NCBI GenBank assembly: GCA_019634415.1
Contig: JAHQVJ010000161.1
Location: 1 to 64,000 of the forward strand
Origin: Myxococcales bacterium
GTDB lineage: Bacteria; Myxococcota_A; UBA796; GCA-2862545
Direction of reading: 5' to 3'
DNA length: 64,000 nt
In this document: positions 50,496 to 59,365 of the stretch, one piece after another
Layout: each line of letters begins with the position of its first letter
Numbering within the stretch: position 1 is the stretch's first letter
The notes under the pieces: model-generated
Told to the model about the DNA's origin: nothing
Databases searched by the model: none
What the model saw: only the letters and a program-made list of their open reading frames with translations
Program-made: the position numbers and the translations under genes

Positions 50496-50520
50496 TCGGC
50501 TGTCGGCTGTCGGCTGTCGG
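50496..50520. repeat. Short tandem repeat, 7-base unit, 3.6 copies
   Basis: TCGGCTG repeats head to tail three full times plus TCGG. It lies in the ~115-base divergent region between the small membrane protein (start 50445) and the kinase/pyrophosphorylase gene (start 50561). A unit not divisible by three in a promoter region could vary in copy number; no other repeat family is seen in the window. Confidence 0.7.
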
Positions 50521-50560
50521 GCCGAGTTGGTACAGTGCACCCACCCACCCGAGAACGCCC

Positions 50561-51421
50561 TTGTCCGACGACGGTCAGCGCCGATTGCCGAAGCCCATCC
50601 TCGTCCTGTCCGACGGCACGGGGGAGACCGCCGAGAAGATGGTGCGAGCTGCGCTCCAGCAGTTCCAGGGACACCTCGTGCACGTGCGCACGTACTCCCA
50701 CATCACCAAGCCAGACCAGCTGGGTAGCTGGTTCCGGGTGGCGAGCCGCCAGCAGGCTGCCGTGGTGACGACGCTGGTGTCGACGGACATGCGCGCCTAC
50801 GCCAGGGAGCTGTCGAGCGAGCTCGGCGTAGAGCACCTCGACGTGATGGACAACCTGATCGCCATGCTGGCCGACTACCTGGAGCAGGAGCCCGTGGGCG
50901 TGCCCGGCTTGTTCCATCAGGCCGACGAGACGTACTTCCGCCGCATCGAGGCCGTGGAGTACACGGTGAAGGCCGACGACGGCAAGGAGCCGCGGGTGCT
51001 CAGCGAGGCGGACATCATCTTGGTGGGAGTGTCCCGCACGAGCAAGACTCCCCTCTCCACCTACCTGGCACACAAGGGCTACAAGGTCGGCAACGTGCCC
51101 ATCGTGTTCGAGCACCCCCCGCCTCCCCAGCTCGCCGAGGTGGACCAGCAGAGGGTGTTCGCCCTCACCATCGACGCCGATGCGCTGCGGAGCATCCGCC
51201 AGGCTCGAATGAAGGCCATGGGCATGGTTCGGCACGTCAACTACTGCGACATGGACTACATCCTCGCAGAGCTGGAGTACGCCGACGACCTGTTTCGAGG
51301 CCACCGGGAGTGGCCGGTGATCGACGTGACGGGGAAGGCTGTGGAGGAGTCGGCAGCCACCATCCTGGGCATCCTCAACGACCGAGGACTGGTGGGACCC
51401 GTGACGGAATACGGATCGTGA
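50561..51421 (+). CDS. PpsR-type bifunctional kinase/pyrophosphorylase (DUF299)
   Basis: About 286 residues. The family regulates pyruvate phosphate dikinase or PEP synthetase by ADP-dependent phosphorylation and Pi-dependent dephosphorylation. Signatures are ILVLSDGTGETAEKMVRAAL, the P-loop GVSRTSKTPLSTYLAHKGYK, and VGNVPIVFEH. Start choice is weak: TTG 50561 fits the family length, and another TTG lies at 50585; neither has a strong ribosome-binding site. No ppdK or ppsA is in the window. Confidence 0.9.
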   Translation: MSDDGQRRLPKPILVLSDGTGETAEKMVRAALQQFQGHLVHVRTYSHITKPDQLGSWFRVASRQQAAVVTTLVSTDMRAYARELSSELGVEHLDVMDNLIAMLADYLEQEPVGVPGLFHQADETYFRRIEAVEYTVKADDGKEPRVLSEADIILVGVSRTSKTPLSTYLAHKGYKVGNVPIVFEHPPPPQLAEVDQQRVFALTIDADALRSIRQARMKAMGMVRHVNYCDMDYILAELEYADDLFRGHREWPVIDVTGKAVEESAATILGILNDRGLVGPVTEYGS

Positions 51422-51506
51422 CCGCTGGTGAACTCACGATGAGCCCGACGCGCCGCGTGTTCTCCGGTTATAGTGGGACCCACTCCCTCCACCCCTTGGT
51501 GGACGA

Positions 51507-53423
51507 TTGATCGGCACCACCCTCGACAAGTACGAGGTCCTCCAGAAGGTCGGCGAAGGCGGCATGGCGACGGTGTACCGTGGCCGCCACTCCACCCTTC
51601 GGCGCGACGTTGCGATCAAGGTGCTTCACCCTCACCTTTCATCGTCCACGCGGAATCGCATGCGGTTCGCTCGCGAGGCCAAGGCGGTGGAGCGACTCCG
51701 GCACGACAACATCCTCGAGATCTTCGACTATTCGGGCGACGAGGCGAACGACTGCTACATCGTCACGGAGTTCGTCGACGGCGAGACGCTGACGAGTCTG
51801 CTGTCGCGCTGTGGTCGCCTCCCCTCCGAGGTGGTCGCGCTCATCGGGGTGCACGTCACCCGGGCTCTGGCCTTCGCCCATGCCGAAGGCATCCTCCACC
51901 GCGACCTGAAGCCCGACAACATCATGATCCGCGTGGATGGCACGCTGAAGCTCATGGACTTCGGCATCGCGAGGTTCCTCGACGAGTCCCAGGTCACCAT
52001 GACGGGCGCCCTCGTGGGCTCCCCCGCGTTCATGAGTCCCGAGCAGGCTCGAGAGAGCGATCTGGACCTCCGGTCCGACCTGTTCTCCCTCGGCACCGTG
52101 CTCTTCTACCTGGTCACGGGCCACCTGCCGTTCTCGGGATCCAACCCGAGCCTGATCCTCAAGAACGTCATCGAGGGGAACCGCCCCAACGTCTCCGAGC
52201 TGTCACCCAGCATGTCTGCGTCACTGGCCGACGTGGTGGAGCGGCTCATGGCCACCTCCGCTGACGACCGGTATGTGTCTGCAGAGGACGTGGAGCGCCA
52301 GCTCCTGCGGTGCTTGTCCGAGGTGGGGATCGACATCGACGATCCTGCGTGGCACCTCAAGCGCTTCGTGGACGAGCCAGAAGCGTATGAAGGGAGACTC
52401 GAGAACCACCTGCGAGTGGTGCTGCTGACGGAGGGCCGGCGGCTGCTACAGCAGGGGGACCACCTGGCCGCCCTGCGACTCCTGAATCGCCTGTTGTCGC
52501 TGGACGAGGACAACGAAGAGGTCCTGGAGCTGGTTCAGAACCTGCACGGTGACGTTGCTCTGTCCGGCCGTCGCGGCGTGTGGCTCACGGCGACGGCGCT
52601 GCTCGGCTTCGTGGCCGTGCTCGTGGCGCTGTGGGCGGCTGGTGGCATGGGGGCGAAGGCCACGGCGCTACCCTCCGTGCCTCCCGCTGTACCTGAGCCC
52701 ACGGCAGGAGCAGCCGTCGTGCAGTCCAGTCCGCCTGGCCAAGCGGCTGCTTCCATCCCCGACGAGGCCCCTGCCCCTCAGCCTTCCCAGCCAGAGCCGG
52801 CGGGCGACGACAGCGAGCACGCAGCCGCGGCACCCACTCCAGAGCCGGTACGGGCAAGGCGCGAGCGGCCCACGGAGGTGAAGTCCACGCATCGGATCGA
52901 GCGCACACGCCCCTCGCAGCCCGAGCCTGCGCCGCTGTCGGCGCCCGAGGAGCCCAAGTTCGGCACCGTCGTGGTGCAGCCCGCGGGAGGATTGCACGCC
53001 TACGTCTATGTGATGGGCAATCGGATGGGCCCTACACACCAGGCGATCTCGCTGCCGGTAGGCAGTCATGATCTGGAGATCCGGTCCCCATACACCGAGC
53101 CCTATGTGGCCGAGGGGGTGGAGGTCAGCAACGGCGAGAAGCGCACCGTGAGCGTGAGCCTGAAGGTGCGCCCTGCGCATGTGGTCTTCCCAGACGGCTG
53201 GGATGCGGAGTGTCGAGTTTCTGTCAAGGAAGGGAGGGCGCCACCCACGAACGCAGGAACCCTCGGCGCCCTAGGCTTCCGCCTGGAGGCGGCTTCACCC
53301 CACGAGCCCGTCTCGGTGGACGTGACGTGCCCCGACGGAGAGCTGCGCACCAAGAAGTGGCGGATGCTCGAGACTGCCGAGGTCGCATTCCCGCCGCCCG
53401 CTGCGGGCACGGATCGACCGTGA
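51507..53423 (+). CDS. Ser/Thr protein kinase with transmembrane helix and PEGA-like C-terminus
   Basis: 638 residues, TTG start. The Hanks-type kinase domain has the Gly loop GEGGMATVYRG, Lys38 (VAIKVL), catalytic HRDLKPDNIM and DFGIA; all catalytic residues are intact. A membrane helix lies near residue 355 (TALLGFVAVLVALWAAGG). A ~110-residue Pro/Ala/Glu linker follows, then a PEGA-like domain (YVYVMGNRMGPTHQAISLPV, SHDLEIRSPY) and a Cys-pair tail. It probably senses envelope state. TATAGT at 51469-51474 may be its -10 box. Confidence 0.93.
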   Translation: MIGTTLDKYEVLQKVGEGGMATVYRGRHSTLRRDVAIKVLHPHLSSSTRNRMRFAREAKAVERLRHDNILEIFDYSGDEANDCYIVTEFVDGETLTSLLSRCGRLPSEVVALIGVHVTRALAFAHAEGILHRDLKPDNIMIRVDGTLKLMDFGIARFLDESQVTMTGALVGSPAFMSPEQARESDLDLRSDLFSLGTVLFYLVTGHLPFSGSNPSLILKNVIEGNRPNVSELSPSMSASLADVVERLMATSADDRYVSAEDVERQLLRCLSEVGIDIDDPAWHLKRFVDEPEAYEGRLENHLRVVLLTEGRRLLQQGDHLAALRLLNRLLSLDEDNEEVLELVQNLHGDVALSGRRGVWLTATALLGFVAVLVALWAAGGMGAKATALPSVPPAVPEPTAGAAVVQSSPPGQAAASIPDEAPAPQPSQPEPAGDDSEHAAAAPTPEPVRARRERPTEVKSTHRIERTRPSQPEPAPLSAPEEPKFGTVVVQPAGGLHAYVYVMGNRMGPTHQAISLPVGSHDLEIRSPYTEPYVAEGVEVSNGEKRTVSVSLKVRPAHVVFPDGWDAECRVSVKEGRAPPTNAGTLGALGFRLEAASPHEPVSVDVTCPDGELRTKKWRMLETAEVAFPPPAAGTDRP

Positions 53424-53470
53424 CTGCGGTGTCTCGATCTCACTGTGGCAGGTCACAGTGGTGGCCTCAC

Positions 53471-53893
53471 ATGCTCGGATTGTCCAGTCGCCCCTTGGCT
53501 CGGACGCTCTGGTACGTGGCTTGCATGGCCCTTGGTGGTTGCCTGTACATCGCCCCTGTCGTGAGTGAACCGGTGAACACCGCCCCAGACATCCTCGACC
53601 CACCCGAGTGGGACGACAATCCCAACGGCCGATTCCTGCGGCTGCTGATCAACCCCAACGTCAACACCCTGAAGGTCGTGGCCACCGATGCAGACGGCGA
53701 CGAGCTGCGAGTCAGCTGGAACGTTCCGATCGCCCACGACACGAGGGTGGCAGAGGACGACGACAACACCACGTTCTTCGTCGATCTGCCGCGAGACGAG
53801 ATCCTGGATGGAAACGTGATCAGCGCTACCATCTGGGACGTTCGACCAGTTCCGGAAGAGGTGCAGGTCCGTTTTCTCCTGGAGGTGCCCTGA
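53471..53893 (+). CDS. Small lipoprotein, unknown function
   Basis: 140 residues from ATG 53471. Signal with basic n-region (SSRPLARTLWYVACMALGGC), lipobox LGGC. The mature domain (LRLLINPNVNTLKVVATDAD, GDELRVSWNVP, NTTFFVDLPRDEILDGNVIS) reads like an immunoglobulin/cadherin-type sandwich with Asp-rich turns. A GTG at 53420 overlapping the kinase stop is an alternative start but would add 17 unlikely residues. Its stop overlaps the next lipoprotein start (TGATG). Confidence 0.65.
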   Translation: MLGLSSRPLARTLWYVACMALGGCLYIAPVVSEPVNTAPDILDPPEWDDNPNGRFLRLLINPNVNTLKVVATDADGDELRVSWNVPIAHDTRVAEDDDNTTFFVDLPRDEILDGNVISATIWDVRPVPEEVQVRFLLEVP

Positions 53894-55485
53894 TGCGCGC
53901 TCCGAATGTGTGGATGATCTTGGCGCTGGTTGGCTGTGGCGGAGGCGCGGACGGTACCGTCGCGGACTTGACCACATCGGACACCGATGAGCCGGACCCC
54001 AACTTCACCGAGCAGAGCCCCTTCACCGTCCGCGTCGACGTGTTGCCAGCCTCCGTGCTGGAGGAGGACTCCAGCGTCGATGATCTGCAGTTCCGCGCAC
54101 TGCCGCAGAGCAAGGACGCCGCTGCCCGCCAGGGCGAAGTGGTCACGGTGAACATGCGATTGCGGAGCCCGGTTCAGATGCAGGGCTCCGTGACGGGGTT
54201 CGCCCAGAACCCCGTCGTCGGCATCTTGCCGGGACTCGTCCAGCCCGTGGCTGGGACCGTGTTCTTGGACAAGGCGGGCTCGCTTCAGTCCTACGCGACC
54301 CGCACCGACGACCTCGGGGAGTTCTCTCTGTGGCTCGTGCCGCAAGACGCCTATGTGCTCTCTGTGGTCCCCGACGATCCGATCTTTCCACTGTGGAGCA
54401 CCTCGCTGGTGGTGGAAGACGAGATCTCGGTGCAGGATCTCGACATCACCGAGAGCGCGCCCATCTACGGTGTGGTCTCGTCGACGGAGGGTCCCGTGAT
54501 GGGCGCTCACGTGTACGCCGAAGATCCTCATGGCGTGCGCTCCGCCTCCGCCGTCACCGACGACAACGGGCACTACACCCTCCACGTCCAGCGAACCAAG
54601 GGCAAGCAGGGCTACGCGGTGGTCTGCGAAGGTCGGGAGCTCTTTGCGGATCCCGTCTGGCGTCAGCCCGGTCCGTTCGGTCTCGGCTTCGATGTCGGGG
54701 AGGACGGGCTGAAGATCGACTTCCCCTACCCGACGGCCCTGCCGCAGGACGTCGTGGACGGCCGAGTCGTCACCGACGTGGCGCAGTCCTTGACGGGCAC
54801 CACGGTGCGCTTCGTCGCCCAGGAGCTCACTGGCTACGAAGGCTTGGACGTCTCATGGGTCCGTGAGACCGCGATCGATCTCGACGGGTCCTTCATCGCC
54901 AGGGTGCCCCCTGGCCTGTTTCGCGTCGATGTGTTGCCTCCCGCTCCCGTCGTCTCGCCAGATTCTCCGGACGCGGCCCCGGCCCTGTCGCCCTTCCGGC
55001 TCGTCGACTTGGCCTTGCCGGCTGACGTGGGTACCCTCGAGCTGCTGTCGACGGTGGAGGTGTCGGGTACCGTCGCATCAGGCGAGGATGGCCGGCCGCT
55101 GGCTGGCGCCAGCATCGACTGCTCCGAGATCGGCTTCGCTCAACGGTCGTGGTTCACGACGAGCCAAGAAGACGGGCGCTTCACGATGCACCTGCCCGAC
55201 GTGGACACGCGCTGTATCGTAGGCCCACCCGGAGGTGTGGATCTCGCCCGCAGGCGATTCGTGATCAGCCCTGGTGACGGGGACGATGTGCGCTTCGAGC
55301 TGATGGAAGGAGTGCAGTTCGTCGGGCAGGTCCAGGGACCCGACGACGAACCCGAGCGCTTCGCCGCGGTGGAGATCCGCGACCTCGGGGAGAGGCTCCT
55401 CGCCTTCGGCTTGACGGACGAAGACGGCAACTATCAGCTCCGCGTAGAGCTGGAAGATGGTCGCGTGAGCACGACGCCCGAGTAG
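53893..55485 (+). CDS. Large lipoprotein with carboxypeptidase-regulatory-like repeats
   Basis: 530 residues. Signal MRAPNVWMILALVGC (lipobox LVGC), a Thr/Asp-rich spacer, then several beta-sandwich units of the carboxypeptidase regulatory/CarboxypepD_reg type: YGVVSSTEGPVMGAHVYAED, VTDDNGHYTLHVQRTKG, VEVSGTVASGEDGRPLAGAS, SQEDGRFTMHLPD, LTDEDGNYQLRVELEDG. Such repeats are common in surface lipoproteins and adhesive or scaffold proteins. Coupled to the preceding lipoprotein and close to the kinase, so a joint envelope role is plausible. Confidence 0.75.
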   Translation: MRAPNVWMILALVGCGGGADGTVADLTTSDTDEPDPNFTEQSPFTVRVDVLPASVLEEDSSVDDLQFRALPQSKDAAARQGEVVTVNMRLRSPVQMQGSVTGFAQNPVVGILPGLVQPVAGTVFLDKAGSLQSYATRTDDLGEFSLWLVPQDAYVLSVVPDDPIFPLWSTSLVVEDEISVQDLDITESAPIYGVVSSTEGPVMGAHVYAEDPHGVRSASAVTDDNGHYTLHVQRTKGKQGYAVVCEGRELFADPVWRQPGPFGLGFDVGEDGLKIDFPYPTALPQDVVDGRVVTDVAQSLTGTTVRFVAQELTGYEGLDVSWVRETAIDLDGSFIARVPPGLFRVDVLPPAPVVSPDSPDAAPALSPFRLVDLALPADVGTLELLSTVEVSGTVASGEDGRPLAGASIDCSEIGFAQRSWFTTSQEDGRFTMHLPDVDTRCIVGPPGGVDLARRRFVISPGDGDDVRFELMEGVQFVGQVQGPDDEPERFAAVEIRDLGERLLAFGLTDEDGNYQLRVELEDGRVSTTPE

Positions 55486-55728
55486 CTACACAGCTATAGC
55501 GCCAATCGACGAAGTTGATTGGATGCCGTAGTGAGCGACAGACCCGTAGGGCTCGATGTGCGCGACGCCCAGTCTATCGTTTGGTAGCCATGCTCCTGCG
55601 GCGCGCGCGTCGATTATGTCCCGGAAGGTCGGAGCGACCAACACAAGGTCAGCGCGGTCCACTCCGTCGAGCTGTACGGGCTTCACAGGTCATCACCCGC
55701 AAAGCCCGCAACTCGTGTCGTGAGGGGA
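55486..55728. other. 243-base gap, lower GC than its surroundings
   Basis: No confident gene. A minus-strand frame of 66 codons (55486-55686, GTG start) is open but has weak third-position bias, so it is not called. The only structure seen is the hairpin at 55502-55522. Confidence 0.4.
55502..55522. terminator. Hairpin after the large lipoprotein gene
   Basis: CCAATCGAC-GAA-GTTGATTGG is a nine-pair stem (one G-T) with a three-base loop, 17 bases after the stop at 55485. It can form on either strand and may end transcription from both sides, although no T-run follows. Confidence 0.4.
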
Positions 55729-56490
55729 TCAGACGACCGAGCCGATCCACTCGAGAGACACGATCTGTCCCAGGCCCGCAGCCTCCGCGCGGTTCGCAGC
55801 TTCCGCCAACGAGCCGGCGACCACCACGCGAACCGCTTGGCTGCCACCGTTCTCCGTGGTCACTCGCCATGCGCCATCGTCGGCTGCGGAATCCCGCAAC
55901 GTGATGGCCGTGGCATGTGCCACCTGGGGCATGGGTGTGGCGGCGCGGCCTGCGGCCTGGATTCCTCGCTTGGCGCGATAGTTCCGAACGGCGTTCAGCG
56001 TGACTCCGGCTTTCTCGGCGACCACCCGGTCGGGGACCTGGCCCAGCAGCTCCGCAAACGCATCGATCTTCGAGCGCCGTCCACCACCCTTCTTACGCCG
56101 ACGACGGGGCCCCGTGTACCCAGCGATGCCGTTGCGCGCCCGGAAGGACGCAATGGTGCGGACCGACACGCCTGCCTCGTCCGCCACCTCGGCATCCGGG
56201 ACGTTCCCGAGCTTGCCCTTGAAGGGAAGGATCAGTGCATCCTTGCTGCCGGGGCGCGCCGAATCCGACGACTCTCCCGGCTCGGGCGGTAATGCCTCGG
56301 CATCGACTCTCGACTTGCGACGGGCACGCGGGCCTGGGGGAGCGGCCCTCCGCGTGACGCCAGTGCGCTTGAAAGCGGCCGAAATGGCCCCGGGGGTGAC
56401 CTTGAATTGCTCGGCCAGCTCTCGCAAGGACAGGTCGTCCTTCAGCCTCACCAGATCGTCCCACCAGTCGTTCGTCTCGATGCGTCGCAT
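55729..56490 (-). CDS. Protein with three HTH-like repeats, putative DNA-binding
   Basis: 253 residues. Three segments share a helix-turn-helix look: residues ~17-45 (LSLRELAEQFKVTPGAISAA), ~94-122 (VPDAEVADEAGVSVRTIASF then RARNGI) and ~148-177 (VPDRVVAEKAGVTLNAVRNY then RAKRGI). The second and third are clearly repeats of each other. Basic Arg/Lys linkers (GPRRRRKKGGGRRSK) separate them. A C-terminal ~45-residue domain (AWRVTTENGGSQAVRVVVAG) may bind a ligand or mediate dimerisation. It resembles proteins I recall from other delta-type genomes but I know no function. Confidence 0.65.
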   Translation of the reverse strand: MRRIETNDWWDDLVRLKDDLSLRELAEQFKVTPGAISAAFKRTGVTRRAAPPGPRARRKSRVDAEALPPEPGESSDSARPGSKDALILPFKGKLGNVPDAEVADEAGVSVRTIASFRARNGIAGYTGPRRRRKKGGGRRSKIDAFAELLGQVPDRVVAEKAGVTLNAVRNYRAKRGIQAAGRAATPMPQVAHATAITLRDSAADDGAWRVTTENGGSQAVRVVVAGSLAEAANRAEAAGLGQIVSLEWIGSVV

Positions 56491-56605
56491 TCTTTAGTTC
56501 CGCCTCAGTCAGGAATGCCGAAATACTAACAACCGATACAGTCACTTTCCAGCGATTGACCAGACGTTGGTCGTGGGGCTACGTTCCGACCCGTTCGGGG
56601 AGCAG

Positions 56606-57469
56606 ATGCACCTAGTCTCCATTTTCTGGGTCGCTGGGCTGTCTTGGGCGGAACCACTGGTTCCTCCAGAAGACTCAGGCGCAGGCACGACAACCAGTGA
56701 GTCCTCGGGCGAGCTGAGCGACTCCGCTCCCCCATCCCCGAACAGCTTCGAGAGCGTGCTGCGCGCCGCAAAGGAGCGACATTTCGCAGGGGAGAGCGTG
56801 GCAGCACGAAATCTACTCGTGGGCCTGAGCGAGCGGTTGGAAGCTGGCGAGGATCCCGGCGAAGAACTCGCCGTGGAGGCCATGACCTATCTGGGCGAGG
56901 TTCACCACAAGCTCGACGAACGCTCGGAGGCCCGTGCTGCGTTTCGCTGGATCCTCGAACGTGATCCGGAGACCCCAATTTCGCCATTCCACCACTCCTT
57001 CGATGTGGTGAATCTGTTCGATCTGGTTCGAGCCGAGGTCCTTCGCGAGCAGGACGTGGTGCCACCACCCGACCCCGGGCGCCCCAAGCTCGGTCCCCCT
57101 CCCCTGTGGACGTTCGCTCCACTGGGGATCCCGCAGCTCGCCCAGCGGCGACCTGGTGCCTTTCTGTTGTTCGGGGGACTGCAAGCCGGCTTCGGAGTGG
57201 CTTCGCTCGTGGTGTACCGGGACCTGACGCGTCTGAACGTGGAGCGCCCCAGAGACACCTCTCCTGCCGAGTACGAGGCGTTCAGGAACGAGGTTCGTCA
57301 GAGGAGGCTGCGCGCTCAATGGCCCCTGACGTTCGCGTTCTACGGGACCTGGGCACTGTCGATGGTAGACGCTTCAGGTCAGTGGCGGAGGCGTCAGATC
57401 GAGGCTCAGGTGGGAGTCGGGCTCGTCGGGCCAGGCACGCCCGGCGTGCGTTTCACGGGCACCTTCTAG
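56606..57469 (+). CDS. Exported TPR-like protein with C-terminal membrane helices
   Basis: 287 residues from ATG 56606 (GGGGAG upstream). Signal peptide HLVSIFWVAGLSWA-E, then a helical repeat region (LRAAKERHFAGESVAARNLL, LGEVHHKLDERSEARAAFRW), PPP linker, and a membrane module (LWTFAPLGIPQLAQRRPGAF, LFGGLQAGFGVASLVVY, PLTFAFYGTWALSMVDASG). The Pro-Gly-x-Pro-Gln-x-x-Gln lead-in matches the membrane module of the 6049 gene. The end FTGTF is a strand with terminal Phe. Function unknown. Confidence 0.65.
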   Translation: MHLVSIFWVAGLSWAEPLVPPEDSGAGTTTSESSGELSDSAPPSPNSFESVLRAAKERHFAGESVAARNLLVGLSERLEAGEDPGEELAVEAMTYLGEVHHKLDERSEARAAFRWILERDPETPISPFHHSFDVVNLFDLVRAEVLREQDVVPPPDPGRPKLGPPPLWTFAPLGIPQLAQRRPGAFLLFGGLQAGFGVASLVVYRDLTRLNVERPRDTSPAEYEAFRNEVRQRRLRAQWPLTFAFYGTWALSMVDASGQWRRRQIEAQVGVGLVGPGTPGVRFTGTF

Positions 57470-57580
57470 ACTCCGCTTCGGCTGCTTCCCTCCGACGGTC
57501 CTGACACGCTTGGTCGCGCAGTGGTCGCCTGCGTGGCCAAGGAGAGCGCACTGTGCCATGCTGAGCGACCCGAGGGGTTC

Positions 57581-59362
57581 ATGGCCTTCTTCCGCTGCGA
57601 GCACACTATCCAAAAAACGAGTCGCAACTTCGCGATTCGCAAAGCCTTGACCTCGATTGGGCGCTCGGAGGGCAACGATCTGGTCCTCGATGACCCCATG
57701 GTGCGACCCACCCATGCCAACGTGGTCCGCCAAGGCGACAGCTACACCGTGTCGCTGCTCGGCGCTGGCGAGCTGTACGTCAACGGCAGGCGGGTACGAA
57801 CCGCCCAGCTGAGCGACGGGGACCAGGTGTTGTTGGGTGCCTGGCAGCTGGTGTGGACCGAGGGTCAGCCCGAGATCTCGAAGGACGAGTCCGAGGAGGT
57901 GCTATCTCTCGATGTCATGCAGGCGTTGGTGGACCTGTCCGAGTCCATGATGCGAGACACCGCACCCGAGCGTCTCTTCGCCGCGATGTTGCGCGGCTTG
58001 GTCACGCTGACGGGAGCGGAGAAGGGCTTCGTCATCGTCATGCAAGATGGTGAGCGTCACCTGGCTGCGTCACACAACGTCGACAACGAACGACTCGACA
58101 TCACGAAAGTGAGCGACTCCATCGTGGATCAGGTGGTGGAGCACCTGCAGCCCCTCCTCGTCTCCGATGCCACCAAGGACTCCCGGTTCGGTCGGGCGAA
58201 GTCCGTCGTGGACCTCAAGCTGTCGTCGGTGATGTGTGTCCCACTCAACTACCGGCGCGACTTACTGGGTGTGTTGTACCTGGCCAACGACTCCGTGACC
58301 GATCTGTTCACCGATCGGGATCTGGCCGTGCTGCAGGTCTTCTCGGCCCAGGCCTCGATCATCGTCTTCCATGCGCTGCAGCTCAACCAGCTCCGGCTCG
58401 ACAACCGCAACCTGCGCTCCCAGCTGCAGCAAGCCTCTCAGGGCGAGATGTTGGGCACGTGTCCTCCCATGAAGGCCGTGTTCAAGGTCCTCCGCCGCGT
58501 GGCCCCCACAGATCTGTCCGTGCTGATCCTGGGGGAGACGGGAACGGGAAAGGAGCTCGTCGCCAAGGAGCTTCATCGCCTGTCTGCTCGACGCGAGAGG
58601 CCGTTCGTCGCCATCAACTGCGGCGCCATTCCCGAGAATCTGTTGGAATCAGAGCTCTTCGGACACAAGAAGGGCAGCTTCACGGGGGCGGTGGCCGACA
58701 AGATCGGAAAGGTGGAGGCAGCCAACGAGGGCACGCTCTTCCTCGACGAGATCGGCGAGATGCCGATGAACCTCCAGGTCAAGCTTCTACGCGTGCTGCA
58801 GGAGCGGGTCATCGAGCGCGTGGGGGATCTGTCGCCACGGCCGGTGGACATTCGCGTCGTCGCAGCGACGAACAAGGATCTGCAGGAACTCATCGCCGCT
58901 GGTGATTTCCGTGAGGACCTGTACTATCGCCTCAACGAGATGGCCGTCGGGCTTCCGCCCCTGCGGGACCGTGGCGAGGACGTCGTCGTGCTGGCGCAGT
59001 ACTTTCTCAACCAGTATCGCGAGCAGTACGGCTCCAAGCCGAGGGGATTCACGAACCAGGCACTGTTGGCGATGAAGAACTATTTCTGGCCTGGAAACGT
59101 GAGGGAGCTGGAGAACCGTGTCAAGAAAGCGGTGATCATGAGTGATCGGGCACTGGTGAATCCTGACGACCTGGATCTGCAAGAGGGCCAGAAGCGCGCC
59201 ATCGTCACGCTGTCCGAGGCGGAGGAGCAGTTCAAGCTCGACTACATCCGCAAGGCCCTGGATCTCAACAACTGGAACAAGGCACAGACGGCTCGCGATC
59301 TGGGTGTCGACGCGCGAACGGTGTTTCGGTACATCGAGCGGATCAAGGAACTCGAGACCTGA
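57581..59362 (+). CDS. Sigma-54-dependent activator with FHA and GAF domains
   Basis: 593 residues. FHA domain (residues ~20-90: IGRSEGNDLVLDD, VRPTHANV, YVNGRRV) binds phospho-Thr peptides. GAF domain (~115-265). AAA domain with Walker A GETGTGKE (318-325), the sigma-54 contact loop GSFTGA (365-370, Ser in place of the usual Ala), Walker B GTLFLDEIGE (384-392) and WPGNVRELEN. Fis-type HTH at the end (NWNKAQTARDLGVDARTVFR). It may link Ser/Thr phosphorylation (kinase at 51507) to sigma-54 promoters. GAGGGG precedes ATG 57581. Confidence 0.95.
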   Translation: MAFFRCEHTIQKTSRNFAIRKALTSIGRSEGNDLVLDDPMVRPTHANVVRQGDSYTVSLLGAGELYVNGRRVRTAQLSDGDQVLLGAWQLVWTEGQPEISKDESEEVLSLDVMQALVDLSESMMRDTAPERLFAAMLRGLVTLTGAEKGFVIVMQDGERHLAASHNVDNERLDITKVSDSIVDQVVEHLQPLLVSDATKDSRFGRAKSVVDLKLSSVMCVPLNYRRDLLGVLYLANDSVTDLFTDRDLAVLQVFSAQASIIVFHALQLNQLRLDNRNLRSQLQQASQGEMLGTCPPMKAVFKVLRRVAPTDLSVLILGETGTGKELVAKELHRLSARRERPFVAINCGAIPENLLESELFGHKKGSFTGAVADKIGKVEAANEGTLFLDEIGEMPMNLQVKLLRVLQERVIERVGDLSPRPVDIRVVAATNKDLQELIAAGDFREDLYYRLNEMAVGLPPLRDRGEDVVVLAQYFLNQYREQYGSKPRGFTNQALLAMKNYFWPGNVRELENRVKKAVIMSDRALVNPDDLDLQEGQKRAIVTLSEAEEQFKLDYIRKALDLNNWNKAQTARDLGVDARTVFRYIERIKELET

Positions 59363-59365
59363 TCG

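Noticed and set aside
55486-55686. A 66-codon minus-strand open frame
   Set aside because: Weak codon bias, no ribosome-binding site, no family; more likely chance in a lower-GC gap.
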